Source: Jutongia hominis (GTDB lineage Bacteria > Bacillota > Clostridia > Lachnospirales > Lachnospiraceae). Taken from it: a DNA stretch of 64,000 nucleotides. The stretch spans positions 350,454 through 414,453 of the forward strand of contig NZ_JACRSW010000027.1 in assembly GCF_014384965.1 (NCBI RefSeq), given 5' to 3'. Of this stretch, positions 9,908 through 19,603 are shown in pieces. A program made the translations under genes and the position numbers. The first letter of the stretch is position 1, and each line of letters opens with the position of its first letter. The notes under the pieces are model-generated. The model ran no database searches. It was not told where the DNA came from and saw only the letters and a program-made list of their open reading frames with translations.

Positions 9908-12118
9908 ATGAAATTATGCATGGGATGTATGGAACAGATGGATGATGCACTGACAAAGTGTCCTCACTGTGGATATGATGAGACAACTTTGACACAGGAG
10001 TCCTATTATCTGGTACCCGGAAGTATTGTTGGCGGCAAATATATTGTAGGACGTGTTTTACAATATAGCGGCTACATTATCAAATATCTTGGACTGAATG
10101 CCGAGACGAATCAGAAAGTAACAGTCAGCGAATATCTGCCCAGTGAATTTTCGACACGTTCCGAGGGAGAACTCGAAGTAACGATTTATTCGGGAGATGC
10201 GGAAGAGCAGTTTAATCAGGGCTTAATGACATTTTTAAATGAAGCAAACCGTATCCAGCAGTTAGGCAAAGTGGATGGTATCACACAGGTATATGACTGT
10301 GTCGCAGAGAATGATACCGGATATGTGATCGCAGAATATTTAGAAGGACAGACATTAGCACAAGTCTTAAATGCAGGAAAAAAATACACCGTAGAGGAAG
10401 CGAAAGCTCTCTTACTCCGGCTCTTACAGGGACTTGCAAAAGTACATCCGATGGATATCATCCATTGTGATATCGCACCGGAGACGATCTACCTTTGTAA
10501 TAACGGAGAGGTTAAACTGCTTGACTTTGGTGCGACACGCTATGTCACAACAGCAAACTCAAAGAGTCTTGCCATTATCTTAAAGCAGGGCTATGCACCG
10601 GAAGAGCAATACAGAAGTCGTGGTGTCAGAGGTCCATGGACGGATGTTTATGCACTGGGTGCAGTCATGTATCGTATGATCACAGGCAAAGTGCCTGCAG
10701 AATCTGTCGATCGTGCCTTGGTGGATGAATTAGAAGCTCCATCCAAGTTGGGTGTGAAGATTTCGGAAAGTGATGAGAATGCATTGATGAATGCATTAAA
10801 CATTTATCAGAAGGATCGAACACCTTCTGCGGAAGTCTTTATGAAAGAACTGACTTCCGGTAACACAAAGCGGATCAAAGTAAAGAAAAAGAAGAATGAT
10901 ACTGGAAAGATTCCTATCTGGGTCAAAGGTCTGGTCGCTGTATTTACCTGTGTCGTGATTGCAGGTGGTGTCTTTGTCTTCATGAATCGTAAAAGAGGAG
11001 ATGTGACATCTGAGAATACTAAGGTAGCAACCTTTCAGGAGCCGGATGATAAGACTACGATCCAGTCTTTCTTAAAGACATGGAAAAAGAATGGTCTGAA
11101 AGAAGATACATTGGACGTGACATATTATTATACAGCAGATGCGAAGAAAGATCTCATTACATCTTTCTTAGATCATACAGAGAATAACAAGCTTGCCGGT
11201 GGTACGAAATGGAATACGATCACAAGTGCCATGAAGAAGGATGGCTATAGTGCGAAAAAGCCGGCAGCAGAGCTTGAAGTAGAAAGTAAAGAGCAATGTA
11301 CGTTCTTATCGAATTGGTGGTCTTTCTGTCCGTCAAGTGATGAGATCCCATATACATTAGATGATAAAGAGCAGAATAATTCACAGCCTTACGGAACAGT
11401 AAAGTCTGTATCGTATCAGAATAAGACATATGAACCAAAAGATAGTGAAAGTCTTCCAAATCCATTAAAAGTGGCAAATAAATCGTCTCTAACAATCAAA
11501 ATTTATACAGGTCCTTTCTTCTATGTAGATAAAGTGAAACGTAACGATTTTCTTGGCAAGGATTATACAGCAGTTCCGATGAAGTATGGTACGGATCCTG
11601 CGAAAGTCAAGGCACAGAAAGGAACTGCGCAGGAAAGAAGCAAGCTGATCAAAGAACATTATTATAGTTTTGAGACAAATGCGAACACGATTGTCAGCCT
11701 TAGTGACAGCTTAAAGGAGGGACAGATCTATGATGCCCGTAAGACACCGGGAGCAATCTTTTCTATCGTAGGTAAGCGTCTGGCACTTGGCAGTACGACA
11801 GTCGGAGACTTAAAAGCACTTGGTGTCAATGTCAAGGATGGCAAGGGTAATGTACCGGCAAAGAAAGAGATCATCGAGACAGTCCGAAAGATTGAGAGTA
11901 AGAGTGGTCAGATCAATGGATGCTTTAAGAAGGGCGATACGGTAATCGTTAATATCAAACTCCCAACGCCGAAACCAACGCAGGCACCGGTACAGCAGGC
12001 AACACAAGCACCACCGGTGAAAACACAGGCACCAACTAATCCATCGAGAAATAAACCACTAAAGAAAAAGAGTAGCCAAAATTCTTCTAAAAATACAAAT
12101 AGTTTAATGGATAATTAG
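9908..12118 (+). CDS. Membrane pseudokinase of the Ser/Thr kinase family with zinc ribbon
   Basis: A 736-residue paralogue of the neighbouring kinases: zinc ribbon (CMGC...CPHC), kinase fold (about 35-320), one TM segment (about 338-360) and a large outer domain ending in a Pro/Thr/Gln tail. Key catalytic residues are lost. The glycine loop is replaced by VLQYSGYIIKYLG, the ATP lysine of VAVK is serine (S74 in VTVSEYLP), and the catalytic loop reads HCDIAPET with T193 at the metal-binding Asn. DFG (206-208) and D188 remain. It is therefore probably inactive and structural. EssB/YukC, a core T7SS subunit missing here, also has a cytoplasmic pseudokinase domain, one TM and an outer domain, so this protein might fill that role; that is inference. 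Confidence 0.88.
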   Translation: MKLCMGCMEQMDDALTKCPHCGYDETTLTQESYYLVPGSIVGGKYIVGRVLQYSGYIIKYLGLNAETNQKVTVSEYLPSEFSTRSEGELEVTIYSGDAEEQFNQGLMTFLNEANRIQQLGKVDGITQVYDCVAENDTGYVIAEYLEGQTLAQVLNAGKKYTVEEAKALLLRLLQGLAKVHPMDIIHCDIAPETIYLCNNGEVKLLDFGATRYVTTANSKSLAIILKQGYAPEEQYRSRGVRGPWTDVYALGAVMYRMITGKVPAESVDRALVDELEAPSKLGVKISESDENALMNALNIYQKDRTPSAEVFMKELTSGNTKRIKVKKKKNDTGKIPIWVKGLVAVFTCVVIAGGVFVFMNRKRGDVTSENTKVATFQEPDDKTTIQSFLKTWKKNGLKEDTLDVTYYYTADAKKDLITSFLDHTENNKLAGGTKWNTITSAMKKDGYSAKKPAAELEVESKEQCTFLSNWWSFCPSSDEIPYTLDDKEQNNSQPYGTVKSVSYQNKTYEPKDSESLPNPLKVANKSSLTIKIYTGPFFYVDKVKRNDFLGKDYTAVPMKYGTDPAKVKAQKGTAQERSKLIKEHYYSFETNANTIVSLSDSLKEGQIYDARKTPGAIFSIVGKRLALGSTTVGDLKALGVNVKDGKGNVPAKKEIIETVRKIESKSGQINGCFKKGDTVIVNIKLPTPKPTQAPVQQATQAPPVKTQAPTNPSRNKPLKKKSSQNSSKNTNSLMDN

Positions 12119-12139
12119 AAATAGAAATGAGGAATACAT

Positions 12140-14203
12140 ATGAAACTATGTTACAGCTGTATGCAGCCCATTGATGACAAAGAGAATACGACATGCCCTC
12201 ATTGTGGTGAACCGCTTCAGCTTTCCTGTGATACGACAAAGTTTTTAAAGCCGAGGACGGTCTTACAGAACAAATTCGTGGTAGGGAAGGTCTTGGGAGC
12301 AGGTGGCTTTGGCATCACCTATATTGGCTGGAATCAGGTATTACAATGTCGTGTCGCGATCAAGGAATATTATCCGCGGATGCTTTCAAAGCGTTCGCAG
12401 GATGGTGCGACCGTGACACTGACGGATACAACGAAACAGCAGCGTTTCCGGCTCGGCTTGCACCAGTTCTTAGAAGAAGCGAAGAGCATTGCCAACTTAC
12501 AGGATGTCAAAGGCGTTATTAAGATCTTTAACTTCTTTGAAGAGAACGGCACCGGTTATATTGTGATGGAATTCTTAGAAGGAATGGATGTCAAGCAGAT
12601 CTTAAAAGAAACGAACAACAAAGCCGGATATGAGTGGAGTCGTCGTGTGGTCTTAACCGTACTTCATATCCTGCGTGATATTCACAAAAGAGGTGTATTG
12701 CATCGGGATATTGCACCGGACAACATCTTTGTGACAAAAGAAGGTGTGATCAAGCTGATCGACTTTGGTGCGGCAAAGTATGTGACACAGATGGCAAATC
12801 CGCATTCGGATATTGTCTTGAAAGTCGGTTATGCACCGATCGAGCAGTATTCCAAGAAAGCAAAGCAGGGACCTTATACCGATCTGTACGCAGTGGCCGC
12901 GTTATTTTATCGTCTGTTGACAGGGCAGAAACCTCAGGCAGCCAATGAAAGGATTGCAAATGATCAGTTAAAAAGTCTGTCAGAGCTTGGTGTGAAGATT
13001 CCACAGCAGGCAGAGTTTGCGATTATGATGTGTCTGAGTATCCAGCCACAGTTTCGTTTACAGAGTGCACAGGAGTTCATGGAAGCATTGGACGGAGCAG
13101 ACTTTGAGCCGGTATATGAACCGGAGTGGATCCTGCCGGATGATATGAAAGAGAGTGAAAAAGGCATCAAAGCCCTTGGCAAAAAGATCGCATCATTACC
13201 GGTTGCTGCGAAAGCCGGAATCGTGGTTGCCGTGATCGCATTGGCGGGTGGTTCGGTTGCTCTTGGCATGAACCTGACACAGCATAAGCAGATCGAGACC
13301 GGAGAAAGTAAAAGTGCAAATGGTATGCCTGACTGGGTAAGCTTCGGCACGCAGATTGAAAAAGCCGACCAGAAAGCAAAGAACCTTGGCTTAAAGACAG
13401 CATACAACTATGAATATCATCAGGATGAACCGGAAGATAAGATCATTCGCTGCCAGATTGATGGACAGGACAGTAACGAGGGACAGAAGGTTACAAAAGG
13501 AACGACCTTAAACTTTACGGTCGCAAGCAGTAGCAAAGTAAGCATTATTGATTATAAAAACAGTGATAAAGCGGCGATCGAACAGGATCTGGCGGTGCGT
13601 TTTGGTGATCTGTATAACAAGAACAAAGACAAGATGATCTTTGAACACTATAACAAGGATGTTCCAAAAGATATCTGCTATGACCAGACCGTACAGCCCG
13701 GCTCGGTCTTAGCATTATCGAATATGGATCAGTTTAAGCTGTATCTGTCATGGGGCAAAGAATCTGACTATGTGGTAAAGATGCCGGATCTGACAGGTAA
13801 GGCGGTTGCACAGGCAAAGAAGGTACTTGCAAAGAAAAATATCAAAGTAAAGTATAAGATCAATCAGCTTTTCGATGATACGGCAAAGATTGGCACGATC
13901 GTAGGAGACGGACAGGAACCGAAAAAAGGAACGAAAGTCAATACGAATATGGCAGATAAGCTGAATGTCAATCATGTAGATACCGTCATTCTCTGGGTAA
14001 GCAAAGGCCCGGAAGCAACACCGACACCGGAACCAACGGTAGAGCCTACCGTTGCACCGACAAAGAAGCCGGCAAAGACACAGGCACCAACGACGGACAG
14101 GTCAGTAAGTAAGAAGAAATCATCAAGTAAAAAGAAAGCAAAGAAGGATTCAGATAGTGTTAGGTTTGAAACGAATGAAAATAATACTAAATCCATATAT
14201 TAA
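12140..14203 (+). CDS. PASTA-type membrane Ser/Thr protein kinase with zinc ribbon
   Basis: A 687-residue kinase. It has a zinc ribbon (CYSC...CPHC) and an intact kinase domain with GAGGFG loop, K75 in VAIKEYYP, HRDIAPDN (H188, D190, N195), DFG and YAPIEQY. The TM segment spans about 356-380. Outside lie one divergent PASTA-like unit (about 400-455) and a clearer PASTA domain starting at VVKMPDLTGKAVAQAKKVL (about 545-620), then a Thr/Pro and Lys/Ser-rich tail. PASTA kinases such as PrkC and PknB sense peptidoglycan fragments, so this one may link wall state to the T7SS cluster. Predicted catalytically active. The start has an AATGAGGA site; the gene follows the pseudokinase by 21 bp. Confidence 0.93.
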   Translation: MKLCYSCMQPIDDKENTTCPHCGEPLQLSCDTTKFLKPRTVLQNKFVVGKVLGAGGFGITYIGWNQVLQCRVAIKEYYPRMLSKRSQDGATVTLTDTTKQQRFRLGLHQFLEEAKSIANLQDVKGVIKIFNFFEENGTGYIVMEFLEGMDVKQILKETNNKAGYEWSRRVVLTVLHILRDIHKRGVLHRDIAPDNIFVTKEGVIKLIDFGAAKYVTQMANPHSDIVLKVGYAPIEQYSKKAKQGPYTDLYAVAALFYRLLTGQKPQAANERIANDQLKSLSELGVKIPQQAEFAIMMCLSIQPQFRLQSAQEFMEALDGADFEPVYEPEWILPDDMKESEKGIKALGKKIASLPVAAKAGIVVAVIALAGGSVALGMNLTQHKQIETGESKSANGMPDWVSFGTQIEKADQKAKNLGLKTAYNYEYHQDEPEDKIIRCQIDGQDSNEGQKVTKGTTLNFTVASSSKVSIIDYKNSDKAAIEQDLAVRFGDLYNKNKDKMIFEHYNKDVPKDICYDQTVQPGSVLALSNMDQFKLYLSWGKESDYVVKMPDLTGKAVAQAKKVLAKKNIKVKYKINQLFDDTAKIGTIVGDGQEPKKGTKVNTNMADKLNVNHVDTVILWVSKGPEATPTPEPTVEPTVAPTKKPAKTQAPTTDRSVSKKKSSSKKKAKKDSDSVRFETNENNTKSIY

Positions 14204-14311
14204 TTGATTCGTTCGATCTTTTTACTTTACACGGATGCAAAAGCAACGCAGACAGTAAACAATGATCAGGTAGACAAAAACAACTACTCACCGATAGAAA
14301 CGAGGAAGATT

Positions 14312-15787
14312 ATGGGAAAGAAACTGGTAGATCCCAACAAGCTTTGTATGGGATGCATGGAAATCGTGGAGGATATCACAAAACCCTGCCCGAAGTGCGG
14401 TTTTGTCTTATCAAGATACCAAAAGCCGGCAAACAGTATGCCACCCTATGAGATCCTGAATGGAAAATATCTGATAGGAAGTGTGATCGGTATTGGCGGG
14501 TTTGGAATTACTTATGTCGGCTGGGATTTTTATCAAAGTAAGCGGGTATGTATCAAGGAATATTTTCCAAGAGGCGTGGCAGCCAGAGATACTACACAGG
14601 CAATGATGACAACAGCGTCTACGACGACATCTACATCTACACAATACAGCATGGATGTTTTGACAACGAAGACGCAAAAAGCGGTCAATGCCTATCTTGG
14701 CGGTCTTCGTTCGTATATCAATGAAGCGAAGAATCTTTCCCGATTCTATGCACTTCCGGGAATCGTATCGATCCGTGATTTCTTTTATGGAAACCGGACA
14801 GCCTATATTGTCATGGAATATATAGAAGGGATTAACCTCAGGCAATATGCCAAGTGTTATGAAGGAAAGCGAATTCCGGCAAACATTCTGTTGCCGATGC
14901 TAAAAGATGTCATTATTGCATTGAATACTGTACATAAAGAAAATATCATTCATCGTGATATCAGTCCTGACAATATCATGATCAATAAAAAGTTTGAAGT
15001 CAAAGTTATTGACTTTGGTGCTGCCAAAGAATTTCATGGCGAAAAGGACAATGCAATCTTACTCAAGCATGGTTATGCACCGATCGAGCAGTATGACCGG
15101 AACGGCAATCAGGGACCATGGACGGATGTCTACAGCCTGAGTGCAAGTATTTATTATCTGCTAAGCCATGTCAAATTGCAAAAAGCTTTCGAACGTGTTG
15201 CAGATGATCAATTGCAATCTCTTCGGGCATTGGGCATTCCGATATCGGAAAGACAGGACATGGCATTATTAAAAGGAATGAGTGTTCAGATCAAAGACCG
15301 TTTTCAAAGCATGGCAGATCTGTATTATGCGTTATATGGTGAATGCATTCCGGGAGAAAAAGTACCGCTAAACTGGCAAGCTGAAATGCAGCAAAGACAG
15401 AATGAACAGATGTCGAATGAAAATGTATACATGACAGGTCAGATATCAAATGACAATGTAAACACAACAAATCAGTCATCGAATGAAAGTATATATACGG
15501 TAAATCAGATGTCAAATGATAACACAAACATAACAAACCAGGCATCGAACGGAAGTGCATATACAACAAATCAGGCACCCAATGACAATATATACACAAC
15601 TAATCAGGCAGTAATAGAAAGAATCCAGCCTACGGAGCCGGAATATCAGAATTATCCGGGAAGACAGAAAGCGGATGGTAATGAGCCGGTTTATCAGACT
15701 GCATCTGTTTCTGACAGATATATTCCGGATAAGAGCAGGGAAGAAGCAGCAATGGAGTATCTGCGGCAGCAGTTAGATAATCAATAG
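14312..15787 (+). CDS. Soluble Ser/Thr protein kinase with zinc ribbon and Asn-rich tail
   Basis: A 491-residue kinase without a TM segment. A zinc ribbon (CMGC...CPKC) precedes an intact kinase domain: GIGGFG, K82 in VCIKEYFP, HRDISPDN (H214, D216, N221), DFG and YAPIEQY. An insert rich in Thr/Ser (about residues 90-120) lies between the lysine and helix C, a plausible autophosphorylation site. The tail (about 370-455) is a low-complexity repeat of SNxNxYTTNQ-like units. The ATG at 14312 is used because CGAGGAAG precedes it; a TTG at 14204 would add 36 residues unlike any paralogue. As the only fully cytoplasmic active kinase of the set, it may phosphorylate soluble FHA ligands. Confidence 0.9.
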   Translation: MGKKLVDPNKLCMGCMEIVEDITKPCPKCGFVLSRYQKPANSMPPYEILNGKYLIGSVIGIGGFGITYVGWDFYQSKRVCIKEYFPRGVAARDTTQAMMTTASTTTSTSTQYSMDVLTTKTQKAVNAYLGGLRSYINEAKNLSRFYALPGIVSIRDFFYGNRTAYIVMEYIEGINLRQYAKCYEGKRIPANILLPMLKDVIIALNTVHKENIIHRDISPDNIMINKKFEVKVIDFGAAKEFHGEKDNAILLKHGYAPIEQYDRNGNQGPWTDVYSLSASIYYLLSHVKLQKAFERVADDQLQSLRALGIPISERQDMALLKGMSVQIKDRFQSMADLYYALYGECIPGEKVPLNWQAEMQQRQNEQMSNENVYMTGQISNDNVNTTNQSSNESIYTVNQMSNDNTNITNQASNGSAYTTNQAPNDNIYTTNQAVIERIQPTEPEYQNYPGRQKADGNEPVYQTASVSDRYIPDKSREEAAMEYLRQQLDNQ

Positions 15788-15848
15788 ACAGAATAAACAG
15801 ACAGAAGAAGGAATCCGATCACGAACCGGAAACGAGGAGATAAGGAGC

Positions 15849-17195
15849 ATGAAGAGTAAAATTTGTAAGGGATGTTTTCAGGAATGGGACGAAGAATGGG
15901 AACATTGTCCTGTATGCGGCTTTTCTTTTGAAGAGGAGAGGCAGGAAGGAGAATGGCTTCGTGGTGATATTATCGGAAAACGTTTTATGATCGGCAGTCT
16001 TTTCTTTGAAAGGAAGAATCTGCGTATCTGGCGTGCCTACGATGCTGTCTTGGAGATCAAATGCTTTTTGTTTACGGTACGAAAGGCTTATGCCCGTTCG
16101 TTACTGTTAGTTGCAGACATTATCCGTCAAAAGCAGGAAACGATCGCTCAAAAGGTTCTTCAATATGCAGATTATGATGAATATAAAATTTTAGAAGTTT
16201 CCTATCAGACAGAAGAAGATGCAAAAGAATCGTTAGAATCGATCAAACATATGACACAGCAGGAAGTGAAGATACAGCCTGTGATCCAGACCATGCATTA
16301 TGAAGAAGCAAAGCAGGTACTTCCGACAGATACTTTTTTAGAAGAACGGTATCGTGTGATCGGCCCTTTAGGGATTGGCGGATTTGGAATCACGTATCTT
16401 TGTGAAGATATCAATCTTGGAAGAAATGTTGCGATCAAAGAATATTTTCCTTCGGAATGGGCACAAAGAGAAGATCGCTTTGTAACAGTAAAGTCTTCTG
16501 CCATGATCGAACCGTATCGTTTTGGCATGGATTCTTTTCGAAAAGAAGCAAAAATGACAGCGAAGTTTATTCATGAGAAAGGCATTGTGACAGCCTACGA
16601 TTATTTTGAAGAAAATGATACGGCATATCTGGTGATGGAATATATATCCGGGACAAGTATCGGAAAAAAGATGAAAGCAAAGGGGCAGGCACTTTCGCCG
16701 GAAAGAGTATGTGAGATCCTTCTTCCGGTACTAGATAGCCTTGATAAGCTGCATGACAGAAAGATTGTACATAGTGACATTTCACCGGGAAATATTATGG
16801 AGACAAAAGAAGGCAGGGAAGTTTTGATCGACCTTGGAGCAGCAAAATACTGGTACGATACCAGACCGAATCTGGCAGCAGCATTTCTAAAGCCCGACTT
16901 TGCGGCACCGGAGCAATACCGGACGGCAAAACTTGGCGTGCCAAAAGATGAGGGGGCGTGGACAGATATTTATGCACTTGGAGCAATGATGTATTACATG
17001 CTGACAGGGCATAAACCTCCCGATGTGATCACAAGGCTAGAAAGCGACAGTATAAAGCTTCTGCCGTTTCGAAAATATAAGGTTCATATTAAGAAAAAAT
17101 GGTTTCGCATCGTAGAACAGTGTATGGATGTGGACTTTCATAACAGATACCGGTCTGTAACAGAACTGAAAAAAGCTCTTATCGAAGCGTTATAA
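15849..17195 (+). CDS. Soluble Ser/Thr protein kinase with zinc ribbon and extra degenerate N-lobe
   Basis: A 448-residue protein. The zinc ribbon (CKGC...CPVC) is followed by about 140 residues that align by eye with a kinase N-lobe (GDIIGKRFMIGSL...FTVRKAY) but lack the glycine loop and have Arg at the ATP-lysine position. A complete kinase domain follows from about 165: GIGGFG, K197 in VAIKEYFP, catalytic HSDISPGN (H308, D310, N315), DLG instead of DFG, and FAAPEQY. The Arg before the catalytic Asp is Ser, typical of kinases not needing activation-loop phosphorylation. There is no TM segment. The start has GAGGAGA 8 bases upstream. Activity is likely but less certain than in its neighbours. 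Confidence 0.87.
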   Translation: MKSKICKGCFQEWDEEWEHCPVCGFSFEEERQEGEWLRGDIIGKRFMIGSLFFERKNLRIWRAYDAVLEIKCFLFTVRKAYARSLLLVADIIRQKQETIAQKVLQYADYDEYKILEVSYQTEEDAKESLESIKHMTQQEVKIQPVIQTMHYEEAKQVLPTDTFLEERYRVIGPLGIGGFGITYLCEDINLGRNVAIKEYFPSEWAQREDRFVTVKSSAMIEPYRFGMDSFRKEAKMTAKFIHEKGIVTAYDYFEENDTAYLVMEYISGTSIGKKMKAKGQALSPERVCEILLPVLDSLDKLHDRKIVHSDISPGNIMETKEGREVLIDLGAAKYWYDTRPNLAAAFLKPDFAAPEQYRTAKLGVPKDEGAWTDIYALGAMMYYMLTGHKPPDVITRLESDSIKLLPFRKYKVHIKKKWFRIVEQCMDVDFHNRYRSVTELKKALIEAL

Positions 17196-17299
17196 AAGAA
17201 TGCGATAAGAGATGCTATAAAAGATAACAGCTAAAAAGCATGTTTATGAAAGACAAATGAATAACAGCAGTGGAAAGTAACTGCGGAAAAGAGGTTGAG

Positions 17300-18811
17300 A
17301 TGGAAGGAAAAAAATTGAACTGGCAGATTGTTACCGGAGCAGGACTGCTCTTACTCCTTGTGATCACACTTTTCTTGCCGAGAATTGATGTGACAGAAGT
17401 GAAATATGTAGATACAGCAGTCAAGGTGAATCAACATGCAAAGGAACAGAATAAGAAAAAAGCATTGGAAGCCGGAGCAGAGGATGCGATCAAAGAATTT
17501 GATGTCGGCGGTTCGGAACGAAAAGATACATTGGAAGAAGTACGCTCCAGACTGGGAGACAAAAATGTAGGAAGTAAATCAACACTTGCCTTAGCAAAGT
17601 GGATGTTGACGGTAAATAAGAATGACAAGATGCTTTTTGATGTGATCCAATATGATGCAGCAAAGAAAGATGATGTTGCAAAAAGCGGAATTAAAAGCAG
17701 TCTGCGTTTGAATGGTATCTTGCTGCTTCTGCCGGTTGCAGCAGCTTTGATCGTTATGATCCTCGTGCTTGCACTTCGAAAAATGGTTGCACCGGGTCTG
17801 ATCGGAGTTGGTGCTTTGACGGTACTATCGAATTTGCTCATTCAGTTTGCACTTCCGGGCATGATGTGGGGAAAGATTTCTAAATATATTGAAAGTGCCG
17901 AGTGCATGGAAGGCGGACTTTTCGATATCAGCGGAGTTGGGAAATATGCAATTTCGGAGATGTCAGCAGCTTTTTCTAGCTGGGGAAGTATGTTGTCGCT
18001 GGTTCTTGGCATTGTTTTGATCGTAATGGGAGTTCTTTTTCTGACAGCATTTCGACCAAAAGTCGCTAATGATTCCGATGACTGGCAATTTTCACAGGAA
18101 AATTTAGACGTATTTGGAGATAACGGCGGAATGAACGGAGGCTTTGCCGGAGATATGAATAATGTCGGAGCGAATGGAGGCTTTGCCGGAGATATGAATA
18201 ATGTCGGAGCGAACGGAGGCTTTGCCGGAGATATGAATAATAACGGAATGAACGGAGGCTTTGCCGGAGACATGAATAATGTCGGAGCGAACGGAGGCTT
18301 TGCCGGAGACATGAATAATGTCGGAGCGAACGGAGGCTTTGCCGGAGACATGAATAATGTCGGAGCGAACGGAGGCTTTACCGGAGACATGAATAATGTC
18401 GGAGCGAACATAGGCTTTGCCGGAGACATGAATAATGTCGGAGCGAATGGAGGTTTTACCGGAGACAGTACAAGTCCATATTATTTTGAAACTTCGCAGC
18501 CGGAAGGAAGAATTACGGTAGTCAGTGGTGAACATCAGGGAAAGACTTTTACTTTCCGCGCAGGAGAGGAAATGATACTTGGTCGTGATCCGGCACTTAG
18601 TTCGATCGTTTTTCAATATCCGAAGGTAAGCAGAAGACATTGTGGTATTCGCTTTGATGCAGCTAGTGGAAATTATCAGGTGACGGACTATTCTTCTAAC
18701 GGAACCAGATTATCGAACGGAGCAATGGTATCTGCAGGTAGTTATACGACGATCACACCGGGAACTGTGATCTATCTTGGCAACCAGCATGAAGCAATTC
18801 AGGTCGGATAA
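17300..18811 (+). CDS. Membrane protein with four TM segments, glycine-rich repeat and FHA domain
   Basis: A 503-residue paralogue of the genes at 1319 and 20056. It has four hydrophobic segments (about 10-28, 135-155, 160-185 and 233-255) with an outer loop between the first two. A repeat linker of 13-residue units GGFAGDMNNVGAN follows (eight full copies plus a partial), then a canonical FHA domain (LGRDPALSS, KVSRRHC, SSNGTRL). The ATG at 17300 is preferred to the GTG at 17270 because AAAGAGG precedes it. The FHA should face the cytoplasm and bind phosphothreonine on a cluster partner. Function is inferred from architecture and context. Confidence 0.88.
   Translation: MEGKKLNWQIVTGAGLLLLLVITLFLPRIDVTEVKYVDTAVKVNQHAKEQNKKKALEAGAEDAIKEFDVGGSERKDTLEEVRSRLGDKNVGSKSTLALAKWMLTVNKNDKMLFDVIQYDAAKKDDVAKSGIKSSLRLNGILLLLPVAAALIVMILVLALRKMVAPGLIGVGALTVLSNLLIQFALPGMMWGKISKYIESAECMEGGLFDISGVGKYAISEMSAAFSSWGSMLSLVLGIVLIVMGVLFLTAFRPKVANDSDDWQFSQENLDVFGDNGGMNGGFAGDMNNVGANGGFAGDMNNVGANGGFAGDMNNNGMNGGFAGDMNNVGANGGFAGDMNNVGANGGFAGDMNNVGANGGFTGDMNNVGANIGFAGDMNNVGANGGFTGDSTSPYYFETSQPEGRITVVSGEHQGKTFTFRAGEEMILGRDPALSSIVFQYPKVSRRHCGIRFDAASGNYQVTDYSSNGTRLSNGAMVSAGSYTTITPGTVIYLGNQHEAIQVG
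18137..18466 (+). repeat. 39-bp tandem repeat, 8.5 copies, coding for GGFAGDMNNVGAN
   Basis: Eight full 39-bp units and one partial unit lie in frame inside the FHA membrane protein gene. Unit 3 differs (NNNGMN for NNVGAN) and units 7-9 have Thr for Ala or Ile for Gly. Near-identity at DNA level makes copy number likely to vary between strains. The array also leaves long artefactual antisense frames open. Confidence 0.95.
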
Positions 18812-18877
18812 GGAATAAAGAAAAATTAGAGAGAAAAAAAGATAAGACGGTCTGAGAACGAAAAGAGGGAGGAGCGT

Positions 18878-19603
18878 ATGCTGCGAATTGGAATATGTGA
18901 TGATGAAAAGATCATACAGGATGAATTGAAAGATATGGTCAGTCATATTGTTTTTCAATATGGTGAAGTGGAATTTTCAACATTTTCATCCGGAAAGGAT
19001 GTGGTCAAGGCAGTAGAAGAGAAAACATTTACCTGTGATCTGCTTTTATTAGACATACATATGCCGGAACGGGATGGCATTGAGACGGCAAAGTATATCC
19101 GTATGCATCAGGTTGATGTGGATATTATATTTGTGACTGTTTCAAAAGAGCATGTTTTTGATGGATATACTTATCAGGCATTTTCCTATTTGCTAAAGCC
19201 GATACAATATCCTCGATTAGAAGATGAGTTGGGACGTTATATTTATGAGCGTTCTAAGAATTCCCGCTGCTTACATGTCAATATCAATGGACGCAAGGAA
19301 AAGCTTCTTCTTGATAAGGTGAAATATTTTGAAGCAGATACCAGAAAAGTGATCGCACATTTGCTGCATGGTGAAGTGACATTTTATGCGAAGCTGTCTG
19401 ACTTGCAAAAGGTTTTGGAATCGTATGACTTTTTACGATGTCATCAGAGTTATCTGGTAAATACGATGTTTATATCAGGGTATTCACGAACAGAAATCAG
19501 TCTGGAAGATATTACAATTCCAATCAGCAGGAAATATACAGAAAGTGTCAGATTACAGCTGGATGCAAGAAAGGATGGGGAATATGGGGAACTTGGAAAA
19601 TGA
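18878..19603 (+). CDS. LytTR-family response regulator (AgrA/LytR type)
   Basis: A 241-residue DNA-binding regulator. The receiver domain (1-120) has the acidic pair in ICDDE, the phospho-acceptor Asp in LLLLDIHMPERDG and the conserved Lys in YLLKPIQ. The LytTR domain (about 135-235) shows the typical KVKYFEADTRKV and FLRCHQSYLVN blocks. No histidine kinase gene is adjacent, so its activating kinase lies elsewhere or it is controlled another way. GAGGGAGGAG precedes the start. The 3' end overlaps or abuts the next FHA gene, which implies co-translation and a link to the phospho-signalling cluster. It is the best candidate for a transcriptional regulator of the T7SS genes. Confidence 0.93.
   Translation: MLRIGICDDEKIIQDELKDMVSHIVFQYGEVEFSTFSSGKDVVKAVEEKTFTCDLLLLDIHMPERDGIETAKYIRMHQVDVDIIFVTVSKEHVFDGYTYQAFSYLLKPIQYPRLEDELGRYIYERSKNSRCLHVNINGRKEKLLLDKVKYFEADTRKVIAHLLHGEVTFYAKLSDLQKVLESYDFLRCHQSYLVNTMFISGYSRTEISLEDITIPISRKYTESVRLQLDARKDGEYGELGK

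Noticed and set aside
14204..14311. Upstream TTG start for the soluble kinase at 14312
   Set aside because: Adds residues unlike any paralogue; the good ribosome site and zinc ribbon favour the ATG at 14312.
17842..18640. Two long antisense frames (195 and 178 codons) over the FHA membrane protein
   Set aside because: They exist only because the 39-bp repeat keeps every frame open; they consist of the repeat read backwards, without ribosome sites.
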